Shown here piece after piece: positions 36,125-44,230 of a stretch of DNA of 64,000 nt. The notes below the pieces were generated by a model. That model had not been told where the DNA came from. It made no database searches and saw nothing but the letters and a program-made list of their open reading frames with translations. The stretch is taken from positions 1-64,000 of the forward strand of contig CAZXQY010000003.1 of the NCBI GenBank assembly GCA_964642505.1, given 5' to 3'. Origin of the DNA: TMED69 sp964642505 (GTDB lineage: Bacteria; Pseudomonadota; Gammaproteobacteria; Ga0077536). The position numbers and the translations under genes are program-made. Positions within the stretch are counted from its first letter, which is position 1, and the number at the start of each line of letters is the position of its first letter.

Positions 36125-36892
36125 ATGAGAAAACTTAATGGTAAAGTGGCTGTAATAACCGGAGCCACCGGCGGTATAGGACAAGCATCTGCCAATCTTT
36201 TCGTTAAAGAAGGCGCCAAGGTGATCCTCATAGACCTCTCTCAAGAAGGTTTGGACGAAATAACTGACAGATTAGGTACAGAAAATGCTCTTGGTATTGC
36301 TGGAAATGTGACGAATAGCATGGATTTTAAAAATGCCGTCCAAAAAGGCGCAGACGCTTTCGGAAAAATAGACACAGTTTTCTTAAATGCCGGCATCGAG
36401 GGCCCGGTCAAAATACTAACCGAATACCCGGAAGAGGACTTTGAAAACGTCATGAACGTAAACGTTCGTGGCGTTTTTCTAGGTTTGAAGTATTCTATTC
36501 CGCACCTAAAACGTGCTGGCGGCGGTAGTATCGTTATTACCTCCTCTTTGGGGGGGTTGAGAGGCATGCCGAAAATCTCAGGATATATCGCCTCTAAACA
36601 CGCTGTGGTTGGTTTGATGAAGTCTGCCGCCCTAGAACTAGCATCTTCTGGGATCAGAGTTAACACGATAAACCCTGCTCCCATAGCCACTAGAATGATC
36701 GAATCTTTAGAAGAAGGGTTTTCAACAGGTTCTATCGATTCTGTTAAACAAAAAATGGAAAAATCAGTCCCTTTACGTCGCTATGGCAAGCCGGAGGAGG
36801 TGGCTCAGCTAGCGTTATTCCTATGCTGCGACGACGCTAGTTACATCACTGGTAACAGCTATCCTATAGATGGTGGGAGTTCGGCAAAATGA
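36125..36892 (+). CDS. Short-chain dehydrogenase/reductase
   Basis: 255-residue classical SDR: TGATGGIG cofactor loop, DLS after the second strand (NAD preference), NAGIEG, catalytic Ser in ITSSLGG, YIASKHA with Tyr and Lys, and C-terminal GNSYPIDGG. Substrate undetermined. It starts a plus-strand run with the sulfotransferase-like gene (31 bases on) and a CoA-transferase. Confidence 0.9.
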   Translation: MRKLNGKVAVITGATGGIGQASANLFVKEGAKVILIDLSQEGLDEITDRLGTENALGIAGNVTNSMDFKNAVQKGADAFGKIDTVFLNAGIEGPVKILTEYPEEDFENVMNVNVRGVFLGLKYSIPHLKRAGGGSIVITSSLGGLRGMPKISGYIASKHAVVGLMKSAALELASSGIRVNTINPAPIATRMIESLEEGFSTGSIDSVKQKMEKSVPLRRYGKPEEVAQLALFLCCDDASYITGNSYPIDGGSSAK

Positions 36893-36923
36893 CCTTTAAA
36901 CACCTTAGAAAAGACGACACTAT

Positions 36924-37547
36924 ATGATTCAAGCGATTGGAGCCGGCGTGGGCAGGACTGGAACTAGGTCTCTTCAAAGTGCTCTACAATACTTGTTGAA
37001 TGGCGACTGTTACCACATGTTTGAAGTCGGAAAACGACCGAAGGACATACCGATTTGGAAGGACGCAGCGAAAGGACGAATGCCAGATTGGAAGGTTTTC
37101 TTATCTGAGTGGTCTGCCGTCGTGGACTGGCCAGCAGCCGCCTACTGGGAAGAGATTTCCGATTCATTTCCCAATGCTGTAATAATCCTATCTCTTCGGG
37201 ATCCCGAGGATTGGTGGCAAAGCGCTTCCAGCACAATATTCCAAGCCCTTAGAGAAGCTGAACCGAGTAACTGGCGAGATATGGTTCTAGAAACTTTTGA
37301 AAATAGATTTACCGCTGATATAAACGATAAAGCCGGATGTATCTCCGAGTATAAAAAACACAACCTTAACGTGAAAAAGAAGGCGGATCCTAAGCGCTTA
37401 TTGGAGTGGCACCCTGCGGAAGGGTGGCCCTCGATTTGCCGAGCTCTCAAACTACCTATTCCGCAACGACCTTTTCCTCATTTAAACGATAAGAATTGTT
37501 TCACGAAACGAATTCTACGTAAGGATCGAAATAAAAAAGAAGATTAG
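36924..37547 (+). CDS. Sulfotransferase-family P-loop protein
   Basis: 207-residue protein resembling the Sulfotransfer_4 group. The N-terminal 5'-phosphosulfate loop GAGVGRTGTRSLQSAL, the 3'-phosphate region IILSLRDPEDWWQS, and the C-terminal GWPSICRALKLPIP segment are visible. These enzymes would use PAPS; the acceptor is unknown. It ends with a basic tail. Located between an SDR and a CoA-transferase gene on the same strand. Confidence 0.83.
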   Translation: MIQAIGAGVGRTGTRSLQSALQYLLNGDCYHMFEVGKRPKDIPIWKDAAKGRMPDWKVFLSEWSAVVDWPAAAYWEEISDSFPNAVIILSLRDPEDWWQSASSTIFQALREAEPSNWRDMVLETFENRFTADINDKAGCISEYKKHNLNVKKKADPKRLLEWHPAEGWPSICRALKLPIPQRPFPHLNDKNCFTKRILRKDRNKKED

Positions 37548-37597
37548 AATCAATTTGCTTTTGATAAGCTAGATATTAAACGAAAAAACCAATTAGT

Positions 37598-38797
37598 ATG
37601 ATACGTAAAAATAAAGAAAAAATCTCGGAACCTAAAGTTTTTGAGGGAGTCAACGTTTTGGATTTTTCTGGCGTAATCGCTGGGTCATATTGCACTCGAA
37701 TGCTTTCAGACTTGGGAGCTGAGGTTCTAAAAATAGAACATCCCAAGGGAGAAATAATGCGTCGAGTCGCCCCGATGAGGGGCAAGGCTAGCGCGGTTTT
37801 TGGTGCACTTAACATGGGAAAGAAAAATATAGCTTTGGATTTAAAACGAGAAGAAGCTGTCTCAATTTGTAAGCAGTTGCTTAAAAAATACGACGTGATA
37901 GTAGAAAACTATAGTCCGGGCGTTATGTCTCGACTAGGGTTAGGATATGACCAGTTAAAGGAGATAAATCCGCAGTTAATTATGTGCTCAATCTCTGGCT
38001 ACGGGCAGAATGGACCAAGCAGTCAAAAACCGGCTTTTGCCCCGATCGTTCAAGCAGCCAGTGGATTTGATCTCACCTACCTACAAACCCAACCTGACCT
38101 CGCTAAACCTCTCAATATGGGTCCGCCTGTGGGGGATACGACGGCTTCACTGCAAGCCTTTGGAGCAATAAGTGCTGCCCTATACTATAGGAGCAAAACT
38201 GGAATCGGCCAACATATAGATATTGCAATGATGGACTGCCTAATAGCGAGTATGCACCGAGATTTCCAAAGCGCGTTACTAGGAGACGAAGTAGATAGAA
38301 GATATGGCCCTATTGCCACTAAAGACGGTTTTATAGTTGTCATACCACTTACACAGGTTCAATTTACTCGACTCGTAAAATGTATAGGTAGAGCGGAACT
38401 CCTGGAGAACGATCGTTTTTCGAGCGAAAAAGAACGTTTTGAGAACTATAATGAACTAATGGAAATAACCGAAAAATGGTCAAAAAAATTAGATTCAAAG
38501 ACCGCCATAGAAGCGTTAGAAGACGCTAAGATACCATGTGCAGCGTATAGGACCCTTAAGGAGTCTGCGAACGACCCCCAGCTTGATTTTAGAAAATTTA
38601 TTATTAAGATTGAGGATGAGATTGGATCCTATGAGGTGACAGATACCCCCATAAGATTTTCTAACACCTCAACTGCAAATAAGCTCTTTGTCGCTGAGAT
38701 AGGCGAGCACTCGATTTCAACTTTAGAAAAAGATCTCCGCATGAGAAAAGTTGATATACAGACTTTGATCGACCAAGAAGTTGTTTTTCAGGCGTAA
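37598..38797 (+). CDS. Family III CoA-transferase (CaiB/BaiF)
   Basis: 399-residue CoA-transferase that moves CoA between acids through an aspartyl-CoA intermediate. Visible: DFSGVIAGSYCTRMLSDLGAEVLKIEHP at the N-terminus, NMGKKNIALDLK, the ENYSPGVMSRLGLGYD stretch, SGYGQNGP, and IDIAMMDCL, whose aspartate (DCL) is the catalytic residue. Substrate unknown; with the adjacent SDR it may act in degradation of a carboxylic acid. Confidence 0.93.
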   Translation: MIRKNKEKISEPKVFEGVNVLDFSGVIAGSYCTRMLSDLGAEVLKIEHPKGEIMRRVAPMRGKASAVFGALNMGKKNIALDLKREEAVSICKQLLKKYDVIVENYSPGVMSRLGLGYDQLKEINPQLIMCSISGYGQNGPSSQKPAFAPIVQAASGFDLTYLQTQPDLAKPLNMGPPVGDTTASLQAFGAISAALYYRSKTGIGQHIDIAMMDCLIASMHRDFQSALLGDEVDRRYGPIATKDGFIVVIPLTQVQFTRLVKCIGRAELLENDRFSSEKERFENYNELMEITEKWSKKLDSKTAIEALEDAKIPCAAYRTLKESANDPQLDFRKFIIKIEDEIGSYEVTDTPIRFSNTSTANKLFVAEIGEHSISTLEKDLRMRKVDIQTLIDQEVVFQA

Positions 38798-38835
38798 GTG
38801 CGTCTACTTAAAATTTAGGAAGGCAGTACAATTTA

Positions 38836-38991
38836 ATGATTTCTTGGATAGGTTTATGGGTTTTCGCTTTTTCTATCGGCGGCCTAATAGCCATATTAGC
38901 TGACAAAGACAATCTTTCGCAAAATAAAACAGTCATCTTTTTTTTCTTTTGTTTGTCAATAGCCTCAGGTCTTGCCGTCTTTTTTCGGTAA
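38836..38991 (+). CDS. 51-residue two-helix membrane protein
   Basis: Short plus-strand gene after the CoA-transferase. ATG 38836 follows AGGAAGG at about eleven bases. The product has a first hydrophobic helix (WIGLWVFAFSIGGLIAILA), a polar turn DKDNLSQNK, and a second helix (VIFFFFCLSIASGLAVFF), then ends in Arg. No family recognised. Plausible as a real small membrane protein of the same transcript. Confidence 0.5.
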   Translation: MISWIGLWVFAFSIGGLIAILADKDNLSQNKTVIFFFFCLSIASGLAVFFR

Positions 38992-39001
38992 TTGCTAGAA
39001 A

Positions 39002-39439
39002 TCAAACCCAATCTTCTTCCGTATGTATCCGAGTAAGGTGAATTTTTTGAATTCTCCACCCATTTGAGTCGTTCAGATACTCCTCATAATAGTGTCCCCA
39101 ACCTTTAAAGTTACAGGTAGGGAGCCTAACATAATCAAACATGGCCCAAATAGCCGTAGCCCTATTTTCGTCAACAAACTCGATTTCTGGCATAAACCCT
39201 TGATGCATCGACTTTGCTCCAGTCATTAATTTTTTTACACCCTCGACTAGTTCTTCTCGACCCACAATATGTATGTCTGTCGGTTCGTCTACACTCACCC
39301 TGGGAGCACCTTCGTATGTCGCAGCTATATCGTCTGTAAAACAATCATGCCATGAGTCCCATTTCTGGGTATCCATCAATCTAAAATAACGAGACTTTAA
39401 CACGCGTATTTGTTCGAAATCTTCCGCTCTATGTGACAT
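39002..39439 (-). CDS. SnoaL/NTF2-like protein
   Basis: 145-residue single-domain protein of the NTF2-like (SnoaL) fold. The start EDFEQIRVLKSRYFRLMDTQKWDSWHDCFTDD is typical of polyketide-cyclase-like or limonene epoxide hydrolase-like members, followed by the curved sheet ending in RIQKIHLTRIHTE. Enzymatic or binding role unknown. Last gene of a three-gene minus-strand operon, 40 bases after the MetE-like gene. Confidence 0.8.
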   Translation of the reverse strand: MSHRAEDFEQIRVLKSRYFRLMDTQKWDSWHDCFTDDIAATYEGAPRVSVDEPTDIHIVGREELVEGVKKLMTGAKSMHQGFMPEIEFVDENRATAIWAMFDYVRLPTCNFKGWGHYYEEYLNDSNGWRIQKIHLTRIHTEEDWV

Positions 39440-39479
39440 ATGTAACTCCCTTCAATACTCGACTTTATTACCACTAATT

Positions 39480-40637
39480 TTACCACAGCGTCTTACTCGC
39501 GAGTCTAGCGCCTTCGGAAAGAGCTCCTAATTTGGCCCAAACCACGCTCGGAGCAACCATTTCCCACCCTGCGAAAGTACCGAAACCGCAGTCCGCCCCT
39601 GCGATCACGCGCTCTTTATCACCCACAGCCTCCACGGCCTCTAAGATTCTATTGCATACAACCTGAGGATGTTCTACGTAGTTAACCGTGGAGTCTATAA
39701 CTCCAGGAATCAACAGGAAATTATCACGCTTATTGACTTTTTTAAGCGTGTCATATTCATGTTGATGCCGGGGATTCGCGAACTCGACAGAAAACGCTCC
39801 GACATTAGCCCCGGATATAATAGGCCATATGTCGGCGAGGGGCACATCAAAATCGTGCGGACCATCGTAGTTTCCCCAGCACACATGGAGACGAATCCTA
39901 TCCAGCGGAATACCACTACAAGCCTGATTTATTGCGTCGATGTGGATAGCTATAGCATCTAAAAATTGACTGGTACTGGAATGTTGAAACATCCCATGTC
40001 TCTCCATCGCTAAATCTGGACAATCTAGCTGTAACAGGTAGCCACGGCCAGCAATGAGTTCGTATTCTTTCTTCATTTGCTTGGCAACCGCGTATACGTA
40101 ATCTGAATGAGACTCATAATATTTGTTTCCAAGCGTAGTACACACTATCCCTGGACTAGCCGCAGTCATAAAAGTTTCGACGTATTCCCCGCTAAAAGAA
40201 GAAATGGCTGTCTCAAAAATCTCACACTCTTTTGTCGCTGGCCCTAAATCATTGTATTCGACCTCTTCGCTAGCCGCCGGGGCGTCAAAAACCGACGAAT
40301 AGACCATACCTCTCTTATTCCAGACCTCTCCAAAATCTTGATAACGCGCAAAATCCGCAAAAATCATTCTCTCACTCACACCACCAAACCCGCTCAATCT
40401 CTGACCTACATAGGTTTGAAATCCTACTCGCGGTTGCTCACCATCATTAATTACATCTATTCCGGATTCTATCTGTTTCCGAACACAACGATTTACCCCT
40501 TCCTCACTAAGAGCTGCCAGACTTTTTTTGTCGACCTTCTCGCCACGCTCTTCCGCGATAAGAAGATCAGACAAAGCCCTTTGCCGGGGCAAGCTACCTA
40601 CATGGGTAGTCAGGATCCTATTTTCGCTATCGCGCAT
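39480..40637 (-). CDS. Short MetE-like (cobalamin-independent methionine synthase superfamily) protein
   Basis: 385-residue protein containing the C-terminal catalytic barrel of MetE without the N-terminal half. THVGSLPRQ near the start, the HVCWGNYDGP zinc-ligand region (His and Cys), and GADCGFGTFAGW with the second Cys are present. Such short enzymes act as methyltransferases on diverse methyl donors or thiols, and need not make methionine. It sits between an SMP-30 lactonase-like gene and a SnoaL-like gene, pointing to catabolism rather than methionine synthesis. Confidence 0.85.
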   Translation of the reverse strand: MRDSENRILTTHVGSLPRQRALSDLLIAEERGEKVDKKSLAALSEEGVNRCVRKQIESGIDVINDGEQPRVGFQTYVGQRLSGFGGVSERMIFADFARYQDFGEVWNKRGMVYSSVFDAPAASEEVEYNDLGPATKECEIFETAISSFSGEYVETFMTAASPGIVCTTLGNKYYESHSDYVYAVAKQMKKEYELIAGRGYLLQLDCPDLAMERHGMFQHSSTSQFLDAIAIHIDAINQACSGIPLDRIRLHVCWGNYDGPHDFDVPLADIWPIISGANVGAFSVEFANPRHQHEYDTLKKVNKRDNFLLIPGVIDSTVNYVEHPQVVCNRILEAVEAVGDKERVIAGADCGFGTFAGWEMVAPSVVWAKLGALSEGARLASKTLW

Positions 40638-40666
40638 TTAATCTACTCCTCCAAATCAATTATTAA

Positions 40667-41506
40667 TTAGGGCGAATATGCTGTCGGCACTTCCACCGTA
40701 CAAATCTCTATACGCGAATTCCTGCCCCCACTCCCAACATCTTCTATTTCCCCTTCAAATGTTAAACCAAAGAAAGTAGTACCGTTCCGACCTCCCAAAT
40801 TACAGGCCACCGCCCTCTTTCCTCGCACATGAATCTCTTCTAGAATTTTTCCGCCGCCCTGAACCCTTAGAAAAACCCCAGTAACAAAGCTCGCCACCCA
40901 GACAGCTCCTTCAGCGTCCAAGCAAATGCCGTCGGGGGTATGCTCTCCTAATGCAGCCCAAACGCGTTTGTTGCTTAATCTACCTTCCGAATCCAGATCA
41001 AAAGCGGTCAAACAATGACCGAATGTCTCTGCACAAATTAGCGTATTACCATCAGAAGTGATGACAGATCCATTCGGAAAATTCAACTGATCAGCTGCTA
41101 CAGAGCCTTTCCCATTTTCGTTTACCTTTACAATAGTTGCTAGTTTAGGCTCTTCGCCAGCCAATAAATCGTAACCGAAATTGCCTACAAATATATTTCC
41201 AAGACTATCGACCACCGAATCGTTTATATCTGAGTCTACAATTTTAGACAGATCGGCATACTCCTTTAGGTCTCCGGCACTAGTAATTTCCAAAAGCTTA
41301 CGATCTGCCATCGAAACCGCAATTAATCTACCGTCAGGTAAGAAATTTAACCCAGAGGGTCGGCCTGGGACATCCGCCAACTTCTGGCAGTCTCCGGTCT
41401 CTGACGTAGCATAAACGGCGTGCCCCCACATATCTGAAAAAAACAGCCGATCCTCTTTCCAGCGCGGCCCTTCTAAAAAAACAAACCCATCAAGTAGCGT
41501 TTCCAT
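40667..41506 (-). CDS. SMP-30/gluconolactonase-like protein
   Basis: Six-bladed beta-propeller of 279 residues from ATG 41506. The N-terminus VFLEGPRWKEDRLFFSDM carries the first metal-ligand glutamate (in EGPRW), the middle has SGLNFLPDGRLI and the NDSVVDSLGNIFVGNFG blade with the Asn/Asp ligands, and the late TPDGICLDAEGAVWVAS has the Asp ligand. Likely a lactonase for a sugar or related lactone. A longer start at TTG 41575 would fall on a promoter-like TTGACA. First gene of the operon with the MetE-like and SnoaL-like genes. Confidence 0.86.
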   Translation of the reverse strand: METLLDGFVFLEGPRWKEDRLFFSDMWGHAVYATSETGDCQKLADVPGRPSGLNFLPDGRLIAVSMADRKLLEITSAGDLKEYADLSKIVDSDINDSVVDSLGNIFVGNFGYDLLAGEEPKLATIVKVNENGKGSVAADQLNFPNGSVITSDGNTLICAETFGHCLTAFDLDSEGRLSNKRVWAALGEHTPDGICLDAEGAVWVASFVTGVFLRVQGGGKILEEIHVRGKRAVACNLGGRNGTTFFGLTFEGEIEDVGSGGRNSRIEICTVEVPTAYSP

Positions 41507-41546
41507 TTTTTTCACTGAATTTTCCTTAGTATGATTACCCAACCAT

Positions 41547-41575
41547 AAACTAGGTTCCAAATAGAATTCTGTCAA
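41547..41575 (-). promoter_or_regulatory. Possible promoter of the SMP-30/MetE-like/SnoaL operon
   Basis: Minus strand: TTGACA (41575-41570), 17-base spacer, TAGTTT (41552-41547), about 45 bases before the ATG at 41506. The -35 is perfect, the -10 weak. Confidence 0.35.
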
Positions 41576-41728
41576 GAGCTAGCTATTTTTTAGTAGATCA
41601 TGAATCCGGAAATCCCATTCCGCCGACGATAAACCGAAAAAATATGAACATAAGGATTTGTTCTAAAAAGATCTGGGATGGTTCGCCGGTCAAATCAGGT
41701 TTTTACCAGCGACTCTATGATTTTTATT

Positions 41729-42988
41729 TCAAAATCTGGATAATCGATAATCTTTCTCTGGTATCGTAGTAGCGCTATTCGATATGATATCGGCAAGTAA
41801 CTTTCCTGAACCAGGAGCCATGGTCCAACCAAGATGTCCGTGCCCCGTATTCAAATACAAGCCCTTTAAATCTGTCCTGCTTACCACAGCGACGCCGTCA
41901 GGTGTCATTGGTCGGTAACCGAACCACGGAGAAGCGTCCACGCAATTATTGGGAATATCCCCGAACGGATAGAGTGCTTGACAAACATCAAATAGATTAT
42001 TTATTCGGCCGAGGGGCATATCCGAATTAAAAGCAGCGAACTCGGCAGTTCCGGCTATTCGCAACCTAGAGCCAAGAGGACAAACCGCCGCATGACGGAA
42101 TTCATCAATTACCGGAATTTTAGGGTAATTATCCCAACCTTCCATAGCCAGAGTAATCGAGTATCCTTTCACAGGCTCAACAGGCAATTTAATCCCGATA
42201 GCTCGGATTAAGTTTTTACTGTGACAACCTGCTGCTACAATACAAGCTTCTCCAGCCACGATTTCACCTCTCACCCTGAGTCCACAAAACCGATCGTTTT
42301 CGATAACGATTTCGTCCACCTCAGAATTCCTCAGGATAGTGATTCCCGCCTTACGGCACGCATCAGCCAAAGATTTACAAAACTTATTAGCATCGCCTGA
42401 TGCGTCATCCGGATAGTATATTCCCCCTACGAGATTAGACGACGCCGCTTCCAGTGCTGGTTCTAACTCCGCCAATTCCGAACACTCTAGTACCCGCGAT
42501 ATGGTACCCATTACCTTCGCTTCATCTGCCACCACGCAGGCGGTGTTAAACGCGCCAAAATCAGAATAGATCTTTAAGGTACCGACCGCCTTGTAATCGA
42601 AATCTAGTTGCAAACCAAGAAGTTCGTCCTTTAGAACATCTAACGAATATTTCGCCAGCCGAGCATTCTTCTCAAGATTGGATCGAAACTCTTTTGAAGA
42701 CGAATTTCTGAAAAAAGACCAAATCCAAGGCAACATCTGAGCAACCGCATACGGCCTAATTAACAGAGCAGAATCTTCTCTACCCAGCATTTTCATCGCT
42801 TCCCAGAAAATTCCGGGGTGGTTCCAAGGATTAGCCTCACTAGCGTGAAGCATTCCCCCATTTCCGTAACTCGTACCTAGCCCAACTTCTTCACCGGCCT
42901 CATAAACCGACACCTGGTAGCCCAACCGTCCGAGAAACCAGGCCGAGGTGAGTCCCAACAACCCAGCGCCGATTACTTGGCAGTGCAT
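41729..42988 (-). CDS. dadA: D-amino-acid dehydrogenase (DadA-type FAD oxidoreductase)
   Basis: Membrane-associated flavoprotein oxidising D-amino acids to 2-oxo acids and ammonia. 419 residues: FAD-binding VIGAGLLGLTSAWFLG at the very start, then GTSYGNGGMLHASEANPWNHPG typical of DadA, the central sheet with VEPVKGYSITL, and the C-terminal FAD signature LYLNTGHGHLGWTMAPGSGKL. The length matches E. coli DadA (432). The symbol is by resemblance; other amino-acid dehydrogenases share the fold. Bounded upstream by a strong terminator. Confidence 0.87.
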   Translation of the reverse strand: MHCQVIGAGLLGLTSAWFLGRLGYQVSVYEAGEEVGLGTSYGNGGMLHASEANPWNHPGIFWEAMKMLGREDSALLIRPYAVAQMLPWIWSFFRNSSSKEFRSNLEKNARLAKYSLDVLKDELLGLQLDFDYKAVGTLKIYSDFGAFNTACVVADEAKVMGTISRVLECSELAELEPALEAASSNLVGGIYYPDDASGDANKFCKSLADACRKAGITILRNSEVDEIVIENDRFCGLRVRGEIVAGEACIVAAGCHSKNLIRAIGIKLPVEPVKGYSITLAMEGWDNYPKIPVIDEFRHAAVCPLGSRLRIAGTAEFAAFNSDMPLGRINNLFDVCQALYPFGDIPNNCVDASPWFGYRPMTPDGVAVVSRTDLKGLYLNTGHGHLGWTMAPGSGKLLADIISNSATTIPEKDYRLSRF

Positions 42989-43054
42989 GACGCCTCCCTA
43001 CTAAAAAAATTAGACTCTAACTATCCGCGCTCAAGGTATAAACAACCTTCTTAC

Positions 43055-43083
43055 AAAAAAGCCGGCTTTTAACCGGCTTTTTT
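43055..43083 (-). terminator. Strong rho-independent terminator, bidirectional
   Basis: Perfect 11-base stem AAAAAAGCCGG/CCGGCTTTTTT with loop CTTTTAA. On the minus strand it follows the HU-like gene stop by 25 bases and ends in a T run; it separates that gene from dadA. Confidence 0.88.
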
Positions 43084-43107
43084 AAAACAAGCTATCCAAG
43101 CAGAAAA

Positions 43108-43431
43108 TTAAAGGACAACGTCCTTTATTGCTTTCATAGCAGTCGCCCTAACCGATAGACTAGCGGGCCTAGCTTCTACATCGACCATTTCACCGGTAAA
43201 CGGATTCCTTGCTTTACCTGCTGGCCTGGCTGGCTTATCGACTCGTCTCAGTTTCACACCTATCTCAGGGACTGTGAACTCGCCTGATCCATTATTTATC
43301 AAGTGACCTGCGGCAAGTCCTTTAACAGCCAGTAGTACCGCTTGAACGTACTTTTTAATCAGGTTGACTTCGTCTGCTACCGCAGAAATAATTTGAGACT
43401 TGGTTTGTTTCTGTGTTATCGCGCTGCTCAT
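43108..43431 (-). CDS. HU-like DNA-binding protein
   Basis: 107-residue basic HU-family protein. ATG 43431 follows a perfect GGAGG. The opening TKSQIISAVADEVNLIKKYVQAVLLAV corresponds to the dimerising helices, VPEIGVKLRRVDKPARPA and RNPFTGEMVDVEARPA to the DNA-binding arms (the RNPFTGE motif is typical), and the end is a short helix KAIKDVVL. It is longer at the N-terminus than canonical HupA/HupB and resembles the HU-like variant of proteobacteria. Monocistronic, followed by a strong terminator. Confidence 0.87.
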   Translation of the reverse strand: MSSAITQKQTKSQIISAVADEVNLIKKYVQAVLLAVKGLAAGHLINNGSGEFTVPEIGVKLRRVDKPARPAGKARNPFTGEMVDVEARPASLSVRATAMKAIKDVVL

Positions 43432-43496
43432 ATTTCCTCCCATGGCAGTGGCACTATATACTTAGGAATTGACCTATCTTAATCAAAAACAACTGG

Positions 43497-43551
43497 AGGT
43501 CTACTCGGATCGCTTTTCATAGACCTGAGCGCCTTCGGCAAAAATCCGAGT
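43497..43551. repeat. Interlocked inverted repeats with pseudoknot order
   Basis: AGGTCTA (43497-43503) pairs with TAGACCT (43520-43526). ACTCGGAT (43503-43510) pairs with ATCCGAGT (43544-43551). The order S1-S2-S1'-S2' is that of an H-type pseudoknot or of two mutually exclusive hairpins. It lies about 65 bases upstream of the HU-like coding start. Confidence 0.45.
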
Positions 43552-43751
43552 CGCCTATTACAATGTCTCAATTCCCGATTCTTCTTGTAAAATGCTATCT
43601 CTTTAACAGAACTCGATTCAAGTTAAAAATCCAGCATTTGTTATTTAGCTCGATCTTCCCTAGATTAGCCCTTAGGTTTTGATCGTTGCTTCACTTTGTC
43701 CGGCGCCCACAAGTTTAATCTTAATTCGTCCGGCAAATCAATCCATAAGGG

Positions 43752-43772
43752 AAAAAAAGCCATAATTTATGG
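43752..43772 (-). terminator. Weak terminator of the bactofilin operon
   Basis: On the minus strand CCATA-AAT-TATGG is followed by C and seven Ts, 28 bases past the stop of the second bactofilin. The stem is only five AT-rich pairs. Confidence 0.4.
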
Positions 43773-43799
43773 ATAAAACACTTCTATCCCGCGGAACTT

Positions 43800-44216
43800 T
43801 CAGGTACTTTCCTTGACGGCAGGCGCTAATTCCTCAGTTACATTACCTTTATCTACTTGCTTATGTTCAAGTTCACCTTCGAACACTGCCCCCGGTTCTA
43901 ACTTAAGAAGCGAGTACGCAAGCCTACCTTTTACGCTAGCAGTGCTGCCTATTTCTAGCTGATGGAGCGCTAGTATGTCTCCCTCAACGGTGCCATAGAT
44001 TAGAACATAATCGCCCTTTACTTGCCCCTTTACACTGCCCGTCTCTCCGATCTCAACAACAGCCTTTCCCGTAGCAATAATATCCCCTTCTACTTGTCCC
44101 GCAACGAAAACATTATTATCACACCTCAGATTGCCTTGGAAAATCGTCCCAAACCCCACTATCGATGTGTCTTTTGATAACTTTTTGAGAGTATTTTTGT
44201 AGCGATTTAGAATCAT
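43800..44216 (-). CDS. Bactofilin, second copy
   Basis: Polymer-forming cytoskeletal protein (bactofilin/DUF583) of 138 residues from ATG 44216, behind GGGGGGTGAA that overlaps the parA stop region. The beta-helix repeats are clear: SIVGFGTIFQGNLRCDNN, then VFVAGQVEGDIIATGK, SVKGQVKGDYVLIYGTVEGDI, and SVKGRLAYSLLKLEPGAVFEGEL. Short polar N- and C-terminal tails flank the core, as is normal. Third gene of a bactofilin-ParA-bactofilin operon. Bactofilins assemble into filaments that place cell-wall enzymes or chromosome-partition proteins. Confidence 0.92.
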   Translation of the reverse strand: MILNRYKNTLKKLSKDTSIVGFGTIFQGNLRCDNNVFVAGQVEGDIIATGKAVVEIGETGSVKGQVKGDYVLIYGTVEGDILALHQLEIGSTASVKGRLAYSLLKLEPGAVFEGELEHKQVDKGNVTEELAPAVKEST

Positions 44217-44230
44217 TTCACCCCCCACTC

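Larger units (their letters stand above)
43432..43799. other. Gene-free interval between HU-like gene and bactofilin operon
   Basis: About 370 bases with no credible coding frame. It holds the HU-like promoter region at the left, an interlocked pair of inverted repeats (43497-43551), and a weak terminator-like hairpin for the bactofilin operon (43752-43772). An unannotated small RNA is possible but not shown. Confidence 0.5.

Noticed and set aside
38808..39059. Minus-strand 83-codon open frame
   Set aside because: Low-complexity basic product lying opposite the 51-residue membrane protein and over the end of the SnoaL-like gene; no family resemblance.
41507..41575. TTG at 41575 as start of the SMP-30-like gene
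   Set aside because: The extra 23 residues do not resemble the family, and the TTG is part of a promoter-like TTGACA; ATG 41506 fits better.
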